DNA from: an uncultured Pelagimonas sp. | Lineage (GTDB): Bacteria > Pseudomonadota > Alphaproteobacteria > Rhodobacterales > Rhodobacteraceae | Length of the DNA: 64,000 bases | NCBI RefSeq assembly: GCF_947498515.1 | Contig: NZ_CANMKO010000001.1 | Span: forward strand, 1 to 64,000 | Direction of reading: 5' to 3' | Shown here: positions 33,724-42,783 of the stretch, in pieces | Layout of the letters: the number at the start of each line of letters is the position of its first letter | How positions within the stretch are numbered: the stretch's first letter is position 1 | The notes under the pieces: generated by a model | Databases searched by the model: none | What the model was told of the DNA's origin: nothing | What the model saw: only the letters and a program-made list of their open reading frames with translations | Made by a program: the position numbers and the translations under genes

Positions 33724-34740
33724 ATGATCCATAAGAATTGGGCCGAACTGATCAAGCCAACACAGCTTGAAATCAAACCCGGCAACGATCCCGCACGCAA
33801 AGCCACTGTTGTTGCTGAACCGCTCGAACGCGGCTTTGGTCTCACATTGGGCAACGCGCTGCGTCGTGTTTTGATGTCGAGCCTTCAGGGCGCGGCCATC
33901 ACAAGCGTTCAGATCGACAACGTATTGCACGAATTCTCGTCTGTTGACGGTGTTCGCGAAGATGTCACCGACATCATTCTGAACCTCAAGGGTGTTTCGA
34001 TCCGCATGGAGGCCGAAGGCCCCAAGCGTTTGTCCGTAAGCGCCAAAGGCCCAGGTGTTGTAACCGCTGGTGACATCACCGAAAGCGCGGGCATCGAGAT
34101 CCTGAACCGCGAACACGTGTTGTGTCACGTGGACGAAGGTGCCGAAGTGTACATGGAATTCACCGTGAACACTGGCAAAGGCTATGTCTCGGCTGACAAG
34201 AACAAGCCAGAAGATGCGCCTATTGGCCTGATCCCGATCGATGCGATCTATTCGCCGGTCAAAAAGGTTGCTTATGACGTTCAGCCGACCCGTGAAGGTC
34301 AGGTTCTGGACTATGACAAGCTGACCATGAAGGTCGAAACCGATGGCTCGATCACCCCAGAAGATGCGGTGGCTTTTGCTGCGCGTATCCTTCAGGATCA
34401 GCTGTCGATCTTCGTCAACTTCGAAGAGCCCGAGTCGGCTCAGCGTCAAGACGATGATGATGGTCTCGAGTTCAACCCACTTCTGCTCAAGAAAGTGGAC
34501 GAGCTGGAACTGTCTGTCCGGTCTGCAAACTGCCTGAAGAACGACAATATAGTGTATATTGGCGATCTTATTCAGAAGACCGAAGCAGAAATGCTGCGCA
34601 CACCAAACTTTGGCCGCAAATCTTTGAACGAGATCAAAGAAGTGCTGTCGGGTATGGGTTTGCACCTCGGCATGGACGTCGAAGACTGGCCACCAGACAA
34701 CATCGAAGATCTGGCCAAGAAGCTCGAAGACAACTTTTAA
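33724..34740 (+). CDS. rpoA: RNA polymerase alpha subunit
   Basis: The alpha subunit (338 aa) dimerises to nucleate RNA polymerase and binds UP elements and activators. The N-terminal domain has [39 protein letters not shown]; the C-terminal domain has [50 protein letters not shown] precedes the ATG. The two domains are joined by an acidic linker (QRQDDDDG region). Confidence 0.97.
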   Translation: MIHKNWAELIKPTQLEIKPGNDPARKATVVAEPLERGFGLTLGNALRRVLMSSLQGAAITSVQIDNVLHEFSSVDGVREDVTDIILNLKGVSIRMEAEGPKRLSVSAKGPGVVTAGDITESAGIEILNREHVLCHVDEGAEVYMEFTVNTGKGYVSADKNKPEDAPIGLIPIDAIYSPVKKVAYDVQPTREGQVLDYDKLTMKVETDGSITPEDAVAFAARILQDQLSIFVNFEEPESAQRQDDDDGLEFNPLLLKKVDELELSVRSANCLKNDNIVYIGDLIQKTEAEMLRTPNFGRKSLNEIKEVLSGMGLHLGMDVEDWPPDNIEDLAKKLEDNF

Positions 34741-34742
34741 GT

Positions 34743-34767
34743 TTGGTGGGGTAAAACCCCACCCTAC
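34743..34767 (+). repeat. Dispersed palindromic repeat, copy 2
   Basis: Identical to the 25-base element after rplP (14922-14946), again immediately after a stop codon. A 12-base perfect palindrome (GGGCCTAGGCCC) follows at 34797-34808. Confidence 0.75.
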
Positions 34768-34886
34768 ATCTGGGCGGCCCCGTGTCGCCCGGTTCTGGGC
34801 CTAGGCCCCAAGGAGAGCTGGTGACACGCATCGCCAGCCAGACAAAGCAAAACAGCCCGTAGAGGGCACATTCTGGAGTTAGACAT

Positions 34887-35306
34887 ATGCGTCACAAGCG
34901 TGGATACCGCCGCCTTAATCGTACACACGAACACCGCAAGGCGTTGTTCTCGAACATGGCCGGCTCGCTCATCGAACATGAGCAAATCAAAACCACTTTG
35001 CCCAAGGCAAAAGAACTCAAGCGCGTCATCGACAAGCTGATCACCCTGGGCAAGCGCGGCGACCTGCACGCCCGTCGTCAGGCAGCTGCTCAGCTGAAAG
35101 AAGACAAAGACGTTGCGAAATTGTTCGCCGTTCTTGGCCCACGTTACGCCGAGCGTTCGGGCGGCTATTGCCGTGTTCTGAAAGCTGGCTTCCGTTACGG
35201 TGACATGGCGCCTATGGCGATCATCGAACTGGTTGACCGCGACGTTGACGCCAAAGGCGCAGCGGACAAAGCCCGTCTCGAAGCAGCAGAAGCCGCCGAC
35301 GAGTAA
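34887..35306 (+). CDS. rplQ: 50S ribosomal protein L17
   Basis: L17 (139 aa) binds near the tunnel exit. [37 protein letters not shown] is characteristic. The last 20 residues are Ala/Glu-rich. CTGGAG precedes the ATG. It is separated from rpoA by 146 bases holding the repeat copy. Confidence 0.97.
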   Translation: MRHKRGYRRLNRTHEHRKALFSNMAGSLIEHEQIKTTLPKAKELKRVIDKLITLGKRGDLHARRQAAAQLKEDKDVAKLFAVLGPRYAERSGGYCRVLKAGFRYGDMAPMAIIELVDRDVDAKGAADKARLEAAEAADE

Positions 35307-35329
35307 GCTTTTCTCGACTGAGAATTTCA

Positions 35330-35360
35330 AAGGCCTCACCCGCTTGGGTGGGGCCTTTTT
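35330..35360 (+). terminator. Terminator after rplQ
   Basis: AAGGCCTCACCC pairs with GGGTGGGGCCTT around GCTT, with T's continuing. It ends the ribosomal region. Confidence 0.9.
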
Positions 35361-35389
35361 ATTTGTGACAAACCTGTTAGCGCTTAGGC

Positions 35390-36038
35390 ATGTCACGTCT
35401 GTTGCTTGTTCCGTTTCTGTATTTGGTTTCGCTGCCTGTTATCATTGGTACGGTTGAGCGGCTGATATTTGTGACGCAGTCATGGACGACACTGGATTGG
35501 GTCAATCAGCGAAATGCGGATCACCCTTGGTGACACTTGCGCATCTTTTTTGCCCGGCTTGGTGTTCTTTCTGATTGGCCCGCTACAGTTTTCCGGGCGC
35601 CTTCGGTCACGGCACCCTGCGCTTCATCTCTTTCTGGGGCGTCTCTATGTGACCCTTGGCGTGGCGTCTGGCTTGGCTGTTCTTTGGATGGTTTTGGTGT
35701 TTCCGGCTGTGGGCGGGCTGTTGACGCAACTCGGCACATTTGGGGTGGTGGCGGCGATGTTTGCTTGTTTTTGGTTGGCAATTGTTGCCGTGCGATCCCG
35801 CCAAATCGCCCGGCATCGGGCTTTTATGATTCGTGGATATGCGCTTGCCTTATCGGTCTCGACAGCCCGCATCGGGATCGATCTTTCCGAGCTGATTTGG
35901 GGCGCAACCTTTGAAATGTCGTTCGTTCCGGCGTCGATATTTGGCGCATCTGTCAAGATTATCGTTTCAGAATATGTGGTTAGGCGTTTTTCGGTTTTTG
36001 GTCTTTTTCGGGGTGACAGACCGACAATCCGGCGCTAA
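35390..36038 (+). pseudogene. DUF2306-like membrane protein, frame broken near 35528-35545
   Basis: ATG 35390 opens a frame with one hydrophobic helix and a loop (LDWVNQRNADHPW) that stops at 35531-35533. The +1 frame, open from 35514, carries the rest (PGLVFFLIGPLQFSG, HLFLGRLYV and four or more further helices, with a His/Arg pair in RQIARHRAFMIRG) to 36038. The pieces fit one DUF2306-type protein of about 215 residues if a G is restored in the TTGG tract near 35530 and two T's are removed from the six-T run near 35540. Both sites are homopolymers. So either the gene is decaying or the base calls are wrong. DUF2306 proteins are polytopic and of unknown function. Confidence 0.55.
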
Positions 36039-36048
36039 CGTTTGGCGC

Positions 36049-36126
36049 ATGACCCAATCGTACGCAACATTTTGGTACTTTTATTATCCGAGCCATAAGG
36101 CGGACGGAGGGGTTTGCGCGTTCTGA
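36049..36126 (+). CDS. aroG leader peptide (25 aa, aromatic-rich)
   Basis: A 25-codon frame ending 89 bases before aroG. Residues 5-13 read Tyr-Ala-Thr-Phe-Trp-Tyr-Phe-Tyr-Tyr, seven aromatic residues in nine, so translation will stall when charged aromatic tRNAs are scarce. The stop is at 36124-36126, just before the hairpins. The ribosome binding site before ATG 36049 is weak. Position, composition and the downstream terminator fit an attenuator leader peptide of the trp/phe type. The peptide itself should have no function. Confidence 0.75.
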   Translation: MTQSYATFWYFYYPSHKADGGVCAF

Positions 36127-36176
36127 CATAACGCAAAAACGAGATACCACCGACCGCCCCCGAGGGCGGTTTTTTT
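36099..36176 (+). promoter_or_regulatory. Transcription attenuator of aroG
   Basis: Two exclusive structures can be drawn. The terminator is ACCGCCC (36153-36159) with GGGCGGT (36164-36170) around CCGA, followed by six T's. The antiterminator is GGCGGACGG (36099-36107) with CCGACCGCC (36150-36158), eight pairs and one A-A mismatch, which uses up the terminator's left arm. GGCGGACGG lies inside the leader frame just after the aromatic codons: a ribosome stalled there leaves it free (antitermination), while a ribosome reaching the stop covers it (termination). Confidence 0.72.
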
Positions 36177-36215
36177 GTATCCAGCTCCGGGGGCATCCCA
36201 TTCAGGAAGAAGCCC

Positions 36216-37286
36216 ATGCCCATCGCCACCCAGAACCTTCGCGTCACCCAGATGCAAGAACTCACCACCCCCGCCGCCCTGCGCGCGCAACTCCCTTTGT
36301 CGGATGCGGCGTCGCAGACCGTACAAGGCGGGCGCAATGCCATTCAGCGCATTCTAAAAGGCGAGGATGATCGCGTTATCGCCGTCACCGGACCCTGTTC
36401 GATCCATGACCCTGATGCGGCGCTTGACTACGCGCGCAAGCTTCAGGCGCTGCGGGTGGAATGCGCCGACACGCTGGAAATCGTCATGCGGGTGTACTTC
36501 GAAAAACCGCGCACCATTGGCGGTTGGAAAGGGTTGATCAATGACCCGCATCTCGACGGGTCATTCGCGATCAACGAAGGCCTGCAAGCCGCGCGTGAAC
36601 TATTGTTAGAGATCAACGAGATGGGCCTGCCGGTTGGGACCGAGTTCCTTGATACGGCTGTTCCGCAATACGTGGCCGATCTGGTGAGCTGGGCGGCGAT
36701 TGGTGCGCGCACCACCGAAAGCCAGATTCACCGCGAAATGGCGTCGGGCCTGAGCTGCCCCGTTGGGTTCAAGAACGGCACCCGCGGCAATATCCAAATC
36801 GCGCTTGACGCGGTGCGCTCCTCGGCGCAACCGCATCATTTCATGGGTCTCAGCGAAAGCGGACAAGCTGCGATTGTTGGCACCCATGGCAACCCGGATT
36901 GCCACGTGATTCTGCGCGGTGGCGAGGGCACGAACTATGACGAGGCTTCGGTCGACACCTTGTGTCACAAGGCGGAACTTGACGGTGTGCGCCCGCAGGT
37001 GATGATCGATGCCAGCCACGCCAATAGCGGCAAACTCCCCGAACGCCAGCCCGAAGTTCTGGCCAATGTTGGCGGGCAAATCGCCCGTGGAGATCACCGG
37101 ATCATGGGCGTTATGATCGAAAGCAACCTTGTAGGTGGCGCACAAAAGCTCGGCGCGGCGCCTCTGGTCTACGGTCAGTCGATCACCGACGGCTGTATTG
37201 ATTGGTCGCAAACCCAAAACTGTCTGCGCGAATTGTCGGACGATGTCCGCCAGCGCCGCAGCGTGCTTACCCGCAAGGCGGGGTAA
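36216..37286 (+). CDS. aroG: 3-deoxy-7-phosphoheptulonate (DAHP) synthase, class I
   Basis: This 356-residue enzyme joins phosphoenolpyruvate and erythrose 4-phosphate, the first step of the shikimate pathway to Phe, Tyr and Trp. Class I (AroF/G/H) features are the TGPCSIHDP strand, YFEKPRTIGGWKGLINDPHLDGSF, PVGFKNGTRGN, RGGEGTNYD and the metal-binding DASHANSGK with IESNLVGG. The N-terminal 40 residues would host the feedback-inhibition site; which amino acid inhibits it is not readable. AGGAAGA precedes the ATG. Expression appears to be set by the attenuator immediately upstream, the strongest regulatory signal in the window. Confidence 0.96.
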   Translation: MPIATQNLRVTQMQELTTPAALRAQLPLSDAASQTVQGGRNAIQRILKGEDDRVIAVTGPCSIHDPDAALDYARKLQALRVECADTLEIVMRVYFEKPRTIGGWKGLINDPHLDGSFAINEGLQAARELLLEINEMGLPVGTEFLDTAVPQYVADLVSWAAIGARTTESQIHREMASGLSCPVGFKNGTRGNIQIALDAVRSSAQPHHFMGLSESGQAAIVGTHGNPDCHVILRGGEGTNYDEASVDTLCHKAELDGVRPQVMIDASHANSGKLPERQPEVLANVGGQIARGDHRIMGVMIESNLVGGAQKLGAAPLVYGQSITDGCIDWSQTQNCLRELSDDVRQRRSVLTRKAG

Positions 37287-37425
37287 CGCGCAACGGGTCA
37301 TGGTGGTTCACTCCCTGTCGCCATGACCCTTTACTATCTCTTGTATGATCACCAAGCCATAGTCACAGCTTGCAATCATCCCGGTGCAGCCGCATATCAA
37401 AGTGGCATTTGAAGAAAGGGAGCCT

Positions 37426-38799
37426 ATGTTGCTGCGTGTTTTTCTGATCCTGACCATGTTTGCCGCCCCGGCTTGGGCCGAAACCCGTGTTCCGCAATCC
37501 AACGCTGAAATTAGCCTAAGCTTTGTGCCCTTGGTCAAAGAAGCCGCCCCAGCCGTGGTCAACATCTATGCTCGGCGTGTGGTGCAGCAACGCAGCCCCT
37601 TTGCGGATGATCCGTTTTTCAACAACCTGTTCCGTGATTTTCAGAGCCGTCCTCGGGTGCAAAACTCGCTCGGCTCTGGGGTGATCTTGTCCGATGATGG
37701 GATTGTCGTGTCGAACTACCATGTTGTTGGCATGGCGACCGATATTCGCGTTGTTCTAAATGACCGCCGCGAATTTGTGGCCGATGTGATGTTGGGTGAC
37801 GAAGAGGCCGATTTGGCGATCCTGAAATTGCGTGACGCGTCGGACATGCCGCATCTGTCATTGCGTGATAGCGATACGGTTGAAGTCGGCGAATTGGTTT
37901 TGGCGATCGGCAACCCCTTTGGTGTTGGCCAGACCGTGTCGTCGGGGATTGTCTCTGGTTTGGCGCGCTCTGGCACCGCGACGGGCAATGCGCGCGGCTA
38001 TTTCATCCAGACCGATGCGCCGATCAATCCGGGCAATTCCGGTGGGGCGTTGATTGATATCAACGGTGATTTGATTGGGGTGAACACCTCGATCCTGACG
38101 CGGTCGGGCGGATCAAACGGCATTGGCTTTGCGATCCCATCGGCCTTGGTGGCGTCATTTGTTGATCAGGCCCGCGCCGGGCAGAATCAGTTCAATCGAC
38201 CTTGGGCTGGGATGACCGGCCAACCGGTGGATGCGGATTTGTCGGATAGTCTGGGTCTGAACCTGCCTGGTGGGGTGTTGATTGCCGATTTGCATCCCCA
38301 AAGCCCCTTTGCCGTGGCCGGTTTGGTGCCCGGCGACGTGGTTCTGAGCGTCGATGGTTTGCAGGTGAACACCCCGGCGGAAATGCTGTTTCGGATGTCG
38401 GTGCGTCGCATCGGCGATAAGGCGCAGGTGAGTTACGTGTCGCGCGGCACCGAAAAACAAGCCGCTGTTGCAATGATCAGCCCCCCGGAAGTCCCGGCGC
38501 GTGATCAAGTAACCTTGGGGCGGCGTGAGGTTTTAGAAGGGTTATCCCTTGCCCGGATCAACCCGGCGGTTTTGGCCGAACTTGGGCTTTCTGGCGATGG
38601 CCAGGGGATCATTGTGATGACCCCAGGACGATCAGGAGCCAAGATCGGCCTAAAGAAAGGTGATGTTGTTCTGGGTGTGAATGGCCGCGAAATCACCTCG
38701 CCTTCTGATGTCGGAGATTTGCTGCGAAAATCCGGTAGGCGGGTGCGGATCGACGCGTTGCGTGGTAACCGTCGCCTGACCCTAAAATTCCGGATCTGA
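37426..38799 (+). CDS. Periplasmic serine protease of the HtrA/DegP family
   Basis: A 457-residue protein with a signal peptide (MLLRVFLILTMFAAPAWA, cleavage near residue 18). The trypsin-like triad is His in SNYHVVG, Asp in EEADLAIL and Ser in NPGNSGGAL; two PDZ domains follow (PGGVLIADLHPQSPFAVAGLVPGDVV and GQGIIVMTPGRSGAKIGLKKGDVV). It degrades or refolds damaged envelope proteins. Start 37426 follows AGGGAG; the in-frame extension to 37384 is discounted. It leads a run of closely packed genes (rarA, Cys-rich protein, crcB, rluC-like, HAD, ATP12). Confidence 0.93.
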   Translation: MLLRVFLILTMFAAPAWAETRVPQSNAEISLSFVPLVKEAAPAVVNIYARRVVQQRSPFADDPFFNNLFRDFQSRPRVQNSLGSGVILSDDGIVVSNYHVVGMATDIRVVLNDRREFVADVMLGDEEADLAILKLRDASDMPHLSLRDSDTVEVGELVLAIGNPFGVGQTVSSGIVSGLARSGTATGNARGYFIQTDAPINPGNSGGALIDINGDLIGVNTSILTRSGGSNGIGFAIPSALVASFVDQARAGQNQFNRPWAGMTGQPVDADLSDSLGLNLPGGVLIADLHPQSPFAVAGLVPGDVVLSVDGLQVNTPAEMLFRMSVRRIGDKAQVSYVSRGTEKQAAVAMISPPEVPARDQVTLGRREVLEGLSLARINPAVLAELGLSGDGQGIIVMTPGRSGAKIGLKKGDVVLGVNGREITSPSDVGDLLRKSGRRVRIDALRGNRRLTLKFRI

Positions 38800-38802
38800 C
38801 CT

Positions 38803-40116
38803 TTGGCTGACCTGTTTGATACATCCGATGTCGTTCCCGATACGGCTCCGCGTCCCTTGGCCGACCGCTTAAGGCCAAAGGTTTTGTCGGATGTGATTGG
38901 ACAGAGGCAGGTCTTGGGGCCAGAGGCCCCATTGGGCGTGATGCTTGAGGCCGGAACGCTTGGCTCGATCATCTTTTGGGGGCCGCCCGGCGTGGGCAAA
39001 ACCACGATTGCGCGGCTTTTGGCGGATGCGACGGACATGCATTTTGTCCAGATCAGCGCGATTTTCACCGGGGTTCCAGAGCTGCGCAAGGTGTTTGAGG
39101 CCGCTAAGCTGCGGCGCAAAACCGGGCAGGGGACCTTGCTCTTTGTCGATGAAATTCATCGCTTTAACAAAGCCCAGCAGGATGGGTTTTTGCCGCATAT
39201 GGAGGACGGCACCATTCTTTTGGTGGGGGCGACGACGGAAAACCCATCGTTTGAGCTTAACGCCGCTTTGCTGAGCCGCTCACAGGTGTTGGTTTTGGAG
39301 CGATTGGCCCCAACCGATCTGGAATTACTGGCGCAACGGGCCGAGGGCGAATTGGATCGCGAACTGCCCTTGGACGATGGCGCGCGCCCGGCGTTGATCG
39401 AAATGGCCGATGGAGATGGGCGGGCGCTTCTCAACTTGATTGAGCAAGTGATGTCGTGGAAGGTTGATGCGCCGCTAAACACCGATGCGCTGACCTCACG
39501 GTTGATGAAACGCGCGGCGCAATATGACAAATCCGGTGATGGGCATTATAACCTCATTTCAGCGCTGCATAAATCGGTGCGCGGTTCCGACCCGGACGCG
39601 GCGCTCTATTGGTTTGCGCGGATGTTAGACGCGGGCGAGGACCCGCGGTTTTTGGCGCGCCGGATCACTCGGATGGCGGTCGAAGATATCGGATTGGCAG
39701 ATCCACAGGCGCAATCGGTGTGCCTTCAAAGTTGGGAAACCTACGAAAGGCTCGGCTCGCCCGAGGGCGAGTTGGCGTTGGCGCAGGCGCTGGTTTACAT
39801 CGCGCTGGCTCCGAAATCGAACGGGGTTTACGTGGCCTATAAGGCGGCGCGCAAGGCGGCGAAGAAAACTGGGTCGCTTACCCCGCCCAAGCATATTTTG
39901 AACGCCCCAACCCGGTTGATGAAGGATCAGGGCTATGGGGCCGGATACGCCTATGACCACGATGCCGAAGACGGGTTTTCCGGTCAGGATTATTTCCCCG
40001 AAGAAATGGGGCGGCAGAGCTATTACACCCCGGTTGAGCGTGGATTCGAACGCGAATTGGGCAAGCGCGTTGCCTATTTCGCCAAGCTGCGCGCCCGGCG
40101 CGAAGGTGAGGCGTGA
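38803..40116 (+). CDS. rarA: Replication-associated recombination protein RarA (TTG start)
   Basis: A 437-residue AAA+ ATPase (RarA/MgsA) that acts at stalled replication forks and interacts with SSB. Walker A GPPGVGKTT, Walker B LLFVDEIHRF, sensor ATTENPSFELN, and the C-terminal MgsA region (HYNLISALHKSVRGSDPDAALYW; YDHDAEDGFSGQDYFPEEM) are intact. The first in-frame start is TTG, three bases after the htrA stop, with only a weak binding site, so translation probably depends on the upstream gene. Its stop overlaps the next start by four bases. Confidence 0.94.
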   Translation: MADLFDTSDVVPDTAPRPLADRLRPKVLSDVIGQRQVLGPEAPLGVMLEAGTLGSIIFWGPPGVGKTTIARLLADATDMHFVQISAIFTGVPELRKVFEAAKLRRKTGQGTLLFVDEIHRFNKAQQDGFLPHMEDGTILLVGATTENPSFELNAALLSRSQVLVLERLAPTDLELLAQRAEGELDRELPLDDGARPALIEMADGDGRALLNLIEQVMSWKVDAPLNTDALTSRLMKRAAQYDKSGDGHYNLISALHKSVRGSDPDAALYWFARMLDAGEDPRFLARRITRMAVEDIGLADPQAQSVCLQSWETYERLGSPEGELALAQALVYIALAPKSNGVYVAYKAARKAAKKTGSLTPPKHILNAPTRLMKDQGYGAGYAYDHDAEDGFSGQDYFPEEMGRQSYYTPVERGFERELGKRVAYFAKLRARREGEA

Positions 40117-40640
40117 GCGGGCTTGACCTAAAGGCCGATTGCAGCCGCTGTGCGGCGCTTTGCTGTATGGCATTTGAGTTTGAACCAAGCCCGGATTTTG
40201 CCATTTCCAAACCTGCTGGGGCTGGATGTACCCACTTAAATGCTGAATTTGGCTGCAAAATTCATGCGGATCGATTGGCCAAGGGGTTTGCCGGGTGTTT
40301 GAAGTTTGACTGCCTTGGGGCCGGGCAACGGGTGTCACAGGATGTGTTCAAAGGGGCCGATTGGCGGGTGGACCCAACCCTTGGACCACGGATGATCGAG
40401 GCGTTTCGCATCCTGCGCGAGGTGCATCGGTTGTACGAGTTGCTCGATGTGGCGGGTCGGTTGCCGCTTGGAGCGGATCAAGAACGGCAACGTCAAGATT
40501 TGATCGCGCGGTTGGACCCCGGAACGGCTTGGACCGAACCCGATTTGTTGCGGCTTGACGAAAGAGCGCTTCAGTCGGCGGTAACAGGGTTTCTAAGCGC
40601 GCTCAAAGACGTGGTGAAAACCGGTGCTACGCAGGGGTAA
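40113..40640 (+). CDS. Cys-rich protein of unknown function (175 aa, GTG start)
   Basis: The first 75 residues hold nine Cys in the pattern CSRCAALCC...GCTH...GCKIH...GCLKFDC, with a terminal FDCLGAGQ. The same Cys block is found at the N-terminus of some pentapeptide-repeat proteins, where it may bind a metal or Fe-S cluster; here no pentapeptides follow, only a charged helical C-terminus. A GTG at 40113 overlaps the rarA stop (GTGA). Cytoplasmic and part of the operon, but its job cannot be inferred from its neighbours. Confidence 0.75.
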   Translation: MSGLDLKADCSRCAALCCMAFEFEPSPDFAISKPAGAGCTHLNAEFGCKIHADRLAKGFAGCLKFDCLGAGQRVSQDVFKGADWRVDPTLGPRMIEAFRILREVHRLYELLDVAGRLPLGADQERQRQDLIARLDPGTAWTEPDLLRLDERALQSAVTGFLSALKDVVKTGATQG

Positions 40641-40691
40641 TACCCCTCAAGGCATCTTGACTCTAAGACCGCGTACAGGCAACAGACGTTG

Positions 40692-41069
40692 ATGATTTTC
40701 ACCCTTGTTCAAGTGGCGCTTGGTGGCGCAATCGGTGCTGTTTTGCGCTATCTGACCGGGGTTGGCGCGATGCGCTGGCTTGGAGCGGGGTTTCCGTGGG
40801 GGACGTTGGTCGTCAATATTGTCGGCTCGTTTATGATGGGGGTGATCGTGGTTGTGCTGGCGCATCTGTCGGGGACGCGATTTGCCCCGTTCTTGATGAC
40901 CGGAGTGTTGGGCGGGTTCACCACCTTTTCGGCGTTTTCGCTTGATGCGGCGACCCTGTATGAAAGGGGTGACGTCACCCTTGCGGCAGGCTATGTGCTG
41001 GCCTCTGTTGTTTTTTCCATTGCCGCGCTGTTTGCCGGCCTCCTTTTAGCCCGGAGCTTTGCCTCATGA
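40692..41069 (+). CDS. crcB: Fluoride channel CrcB/Fluc
   Basis: A 125-residue, four-helix inner-membrane protein. The pore features are WGTLVVNIVGSFMMG (conserved Asn and Gly-Ser) and GVLGGFTTFSAFS (the Phe box). Fluc dimers pass fluoride out of the cell. ATG 40692 is used; a TTG directly before it is possible. No fluoride riboswitch was recognised in the 51-base gap upstream. The stop overlaps the next start by four bases. Confidence 0.95.
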   Translation: MIFTLVQVALGGAIGAVLRYLTGVGAMRWLGAGFPWGTLVVNIVGSFMMGVIVVVLAHLSGTRFAPFLMTGVLGGFTTFSAFSLDAATLYERGDVTLAAGYVLASVVFSIAALFAGLLLARSFAS

Positions 41070-42112
41070 GCCGTGTTCAGACCCTAACGATTGCCCCGGG
41101 CGAAGGGGATCAGCGCCTTGACCGCTGGCTAAAACGGATGTTCCCGCATGTGGGGCAGGGCCGTATCGAAAAGATGTGCCGCAAAGGCGAGCTTCGGGTG
41201 GATGGCGGCCGGGTCAAAGCCTCGACCCGATTAGAAGTTGGGCAAACCGTGCGCATCCCGCCACTTCCGGATGCGAGTGAGGTCAAATCCGAACCCAAAC
41301 CACAGCCGCGCGTGTCGGACGCCGATGCTCAGATGATCCAAAGCTGTGTGCTCTGGAAAGACGATCATGTGATTGCCTTGAACAAACCACCCGGTTTAGC
41401 GACCCAAGGCGGCAGCAAACAAACCCGCCACGTGGACGGCCTCTCCGAAGCGCTAAAGTTCGGCAGCGATGAAAAGCCGCGACTTGTGCACCGGTTAGAC
41501 AAGGACACATCCGGTGTGTTGTTGTTGGCCCGGTCTCGTGAAGTGGCCAAAGGGTTGACCGACGCGATCCGCCACAAGGAAACCCGCAAGATTTATTGGG
41601 CTTTGGTGGGCGGTGTGCCGGTGCCTTACCTCGGCGAAATCCGCTATGGTTTGGTCAAAGCGCCGGGGCATGGCCCATCGGGCGGTGGCGAGAAAATGAT
41701 CGCTGTGCATCCGCGCGACATGGATAGCACGCCCGGGGCGAAACGCGCCCATACGCTTTATGCAACACTGTACCGGGTTGCGTCACGCGCCGCTTGGGTG
41801 GCGATGGAGCCGATCACCGGACGGACCCACCAATTGCGCGCCCACATGGCCGAGATTGGCCATCCGATTATTGGCGACGGCAAATATGGCGGATCGGGTC
41901 AGGAAAACCTTGGTGATGGTTGGGGGGCTCAGCTTGGCGGCATGATCTCGAAAAAGCTGCATCTTCATGCCCGCTCAATGAGCTTTGTGCACCCGGTGAC
42001 CCGCAAGGTTGTGACAATCAAAGCCCCGCTGCCCGATCACATGGCGCAAAGTTGGGACACGCTGGGCTGGGAAGAAAGCTTTGCGGATGATGATCCGTTT
42101 GAGGGTCTGTAA
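41066..42112 (+). CDS. RluA-family 23S rRNA pseudouridine synthase (RluC-like)
   Basis: A 348-residue pseudouridine synthase with an N-terminal S4 RNA-binding domain (RLDRWLKRMFPHVGQGRIEKMCRKGELRVDGGRV) and a catalytic domain with PRLVHRLDKDTSGVLLLAR, where the Asp is the nucleophile, and EPITGRTHQLRAHMAEIGHPIIGD. RluC modifies 23S positions 955, 2504 and 2580 in E. coli. It overlaps crcB by four bases. Confidence 0.92.
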   Translation: MSRVQTLTIAPGEGDQRLDRWLKRMFPHVGQGRIEKMCRKGELRVDGGRVKASTRLEVGQTVRIPPLPDASEVKSEPKPQPRVSDADAQMIQSCVLWKDDHVIALNKPPGLATQGGSKQTRHVDGLSEALKFGSDEKPRLVHRLDKDTSGVLLLARSREVAKGLTDAIRHKETRKIYWALVGGVPVPYLGEIRYGLVKAPGHGPSGGGEKMIAVHPRDMDSTPGAKRAHTLYATLYRVASRAAWVAMEPITGRTHQLRAHMAEIGHPIIGDGKYGGSGQENLGDGWGAQLGGMISKKLHLHARSMSFVHPVTRKVVTIKAPLPDHMAQSWDTLGWEESFADDDPFEGL

Positions 42113-42114
42113 AC

Positions 42115-42783
42115 GTGACGTTGAAACTGGCGGTATTTGATGTCGATGGCACCCTCGTCGACAGTCAGGGTGATATTTTGGCGTCAATGCAGGCGGCCTT
42201 TGCCAGCGTGGATGTGGCTTTGCCTCCCAAGGCGCAGGTGTTGTCGATTGTCGGTCTGTCCTTGCCCCAAGCCATGGCGCAGCTTGTGCCAGAGGTCGGG
42301 GAATCCATTCGAGATCAGATGGTTGAGGCCTATAAGGACAGCTATGCAGATTTGCGTCGCAAAGGCGGGCATTCGCCACTTTACGATGGGATATCCGACC
42401 TGTTGGGTCGGTTGGCCAAGCATGACAACCTGTTGCTCGGGATTGCCACGGGGAAATCACGGCGCGGGTTGACGGCCTTGCTTGAAGGGCTGGATTTGCC
42501 GGCGCAGTTTATCACGACTCAGGTCGCCGACGATCATCCATCCAAACCCCACCCATCCATGTTGCAGGCAACCCTGCGCGAAAGCGGGGCCGAGGCGGCG
42601 CATGCGGTGATGATTGGCGACACCAGTTTCGACATGGATATGGCCCATGCCGCCGGGTTCAAGGCAATTGGCGTTGGCTGGGGCTATCACAACGACAAAG
42701 CGCTTGCGCACGCGGATGCATTGGTTCACGACGCAGGCGCGCTTGAACAGGCGATCGAACAGCTTTTGGGAGGTTTCGAATGA
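42115..42783 (+). CDS. HAD-family phosphatase, phosphoglycolate-phosphatase-like (GTG start)
   Basis: A 222-residue HAD-IA hydrolase. Motif I FDVDGTLVDSQGD (nucleophile Asp), motif II GIATGKS, a Lys around HPSKPHPSM and motif IV MIGDTSFDMDMA are present, with a small helical cap. It dephosphorylates a small phosphorylated metabolite such as 2-phosphoglycolate; the exact substrate is unproven. GTG is the only start in place, two bases after the rluC-like stop; the end overlaps the ATP12 start by four bases. Confidence 0.9.
   Translation: MTLKLAVFDVDGTLVDSQGDILASMQAAFASVDVALPPKAQVLSIVGLSLPQAMAQLVPEVGESIRDQMVEAYKDSYADLRRKGGHSPLYDGISDLLGRLAKHDNLLLGIATGKSRRGLTALLEGLDLPAQFITTQVADDHPSKPHPSMLQATLRESGAEAAHAVMIGDTSFDMDMAHAAGFKAIGVGWGYHNDKALAHADALVHDAGALEQAIEQLLGGFE

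Noticed and set aside
32748-34665. Long minus-strand ORFs opposite rpsM-rpsK and rpoA (368 and 348 codons)
   Set aside because: Antisense to highly conserved genes, no family resemblance, no ribosome binding site.
40641-40691. Fluoride riboswitch before crcB
   Set aside because: The short gap lacks the conserved pseudoknot strings; only a small GGGGT/ACCCC hairpin is present.
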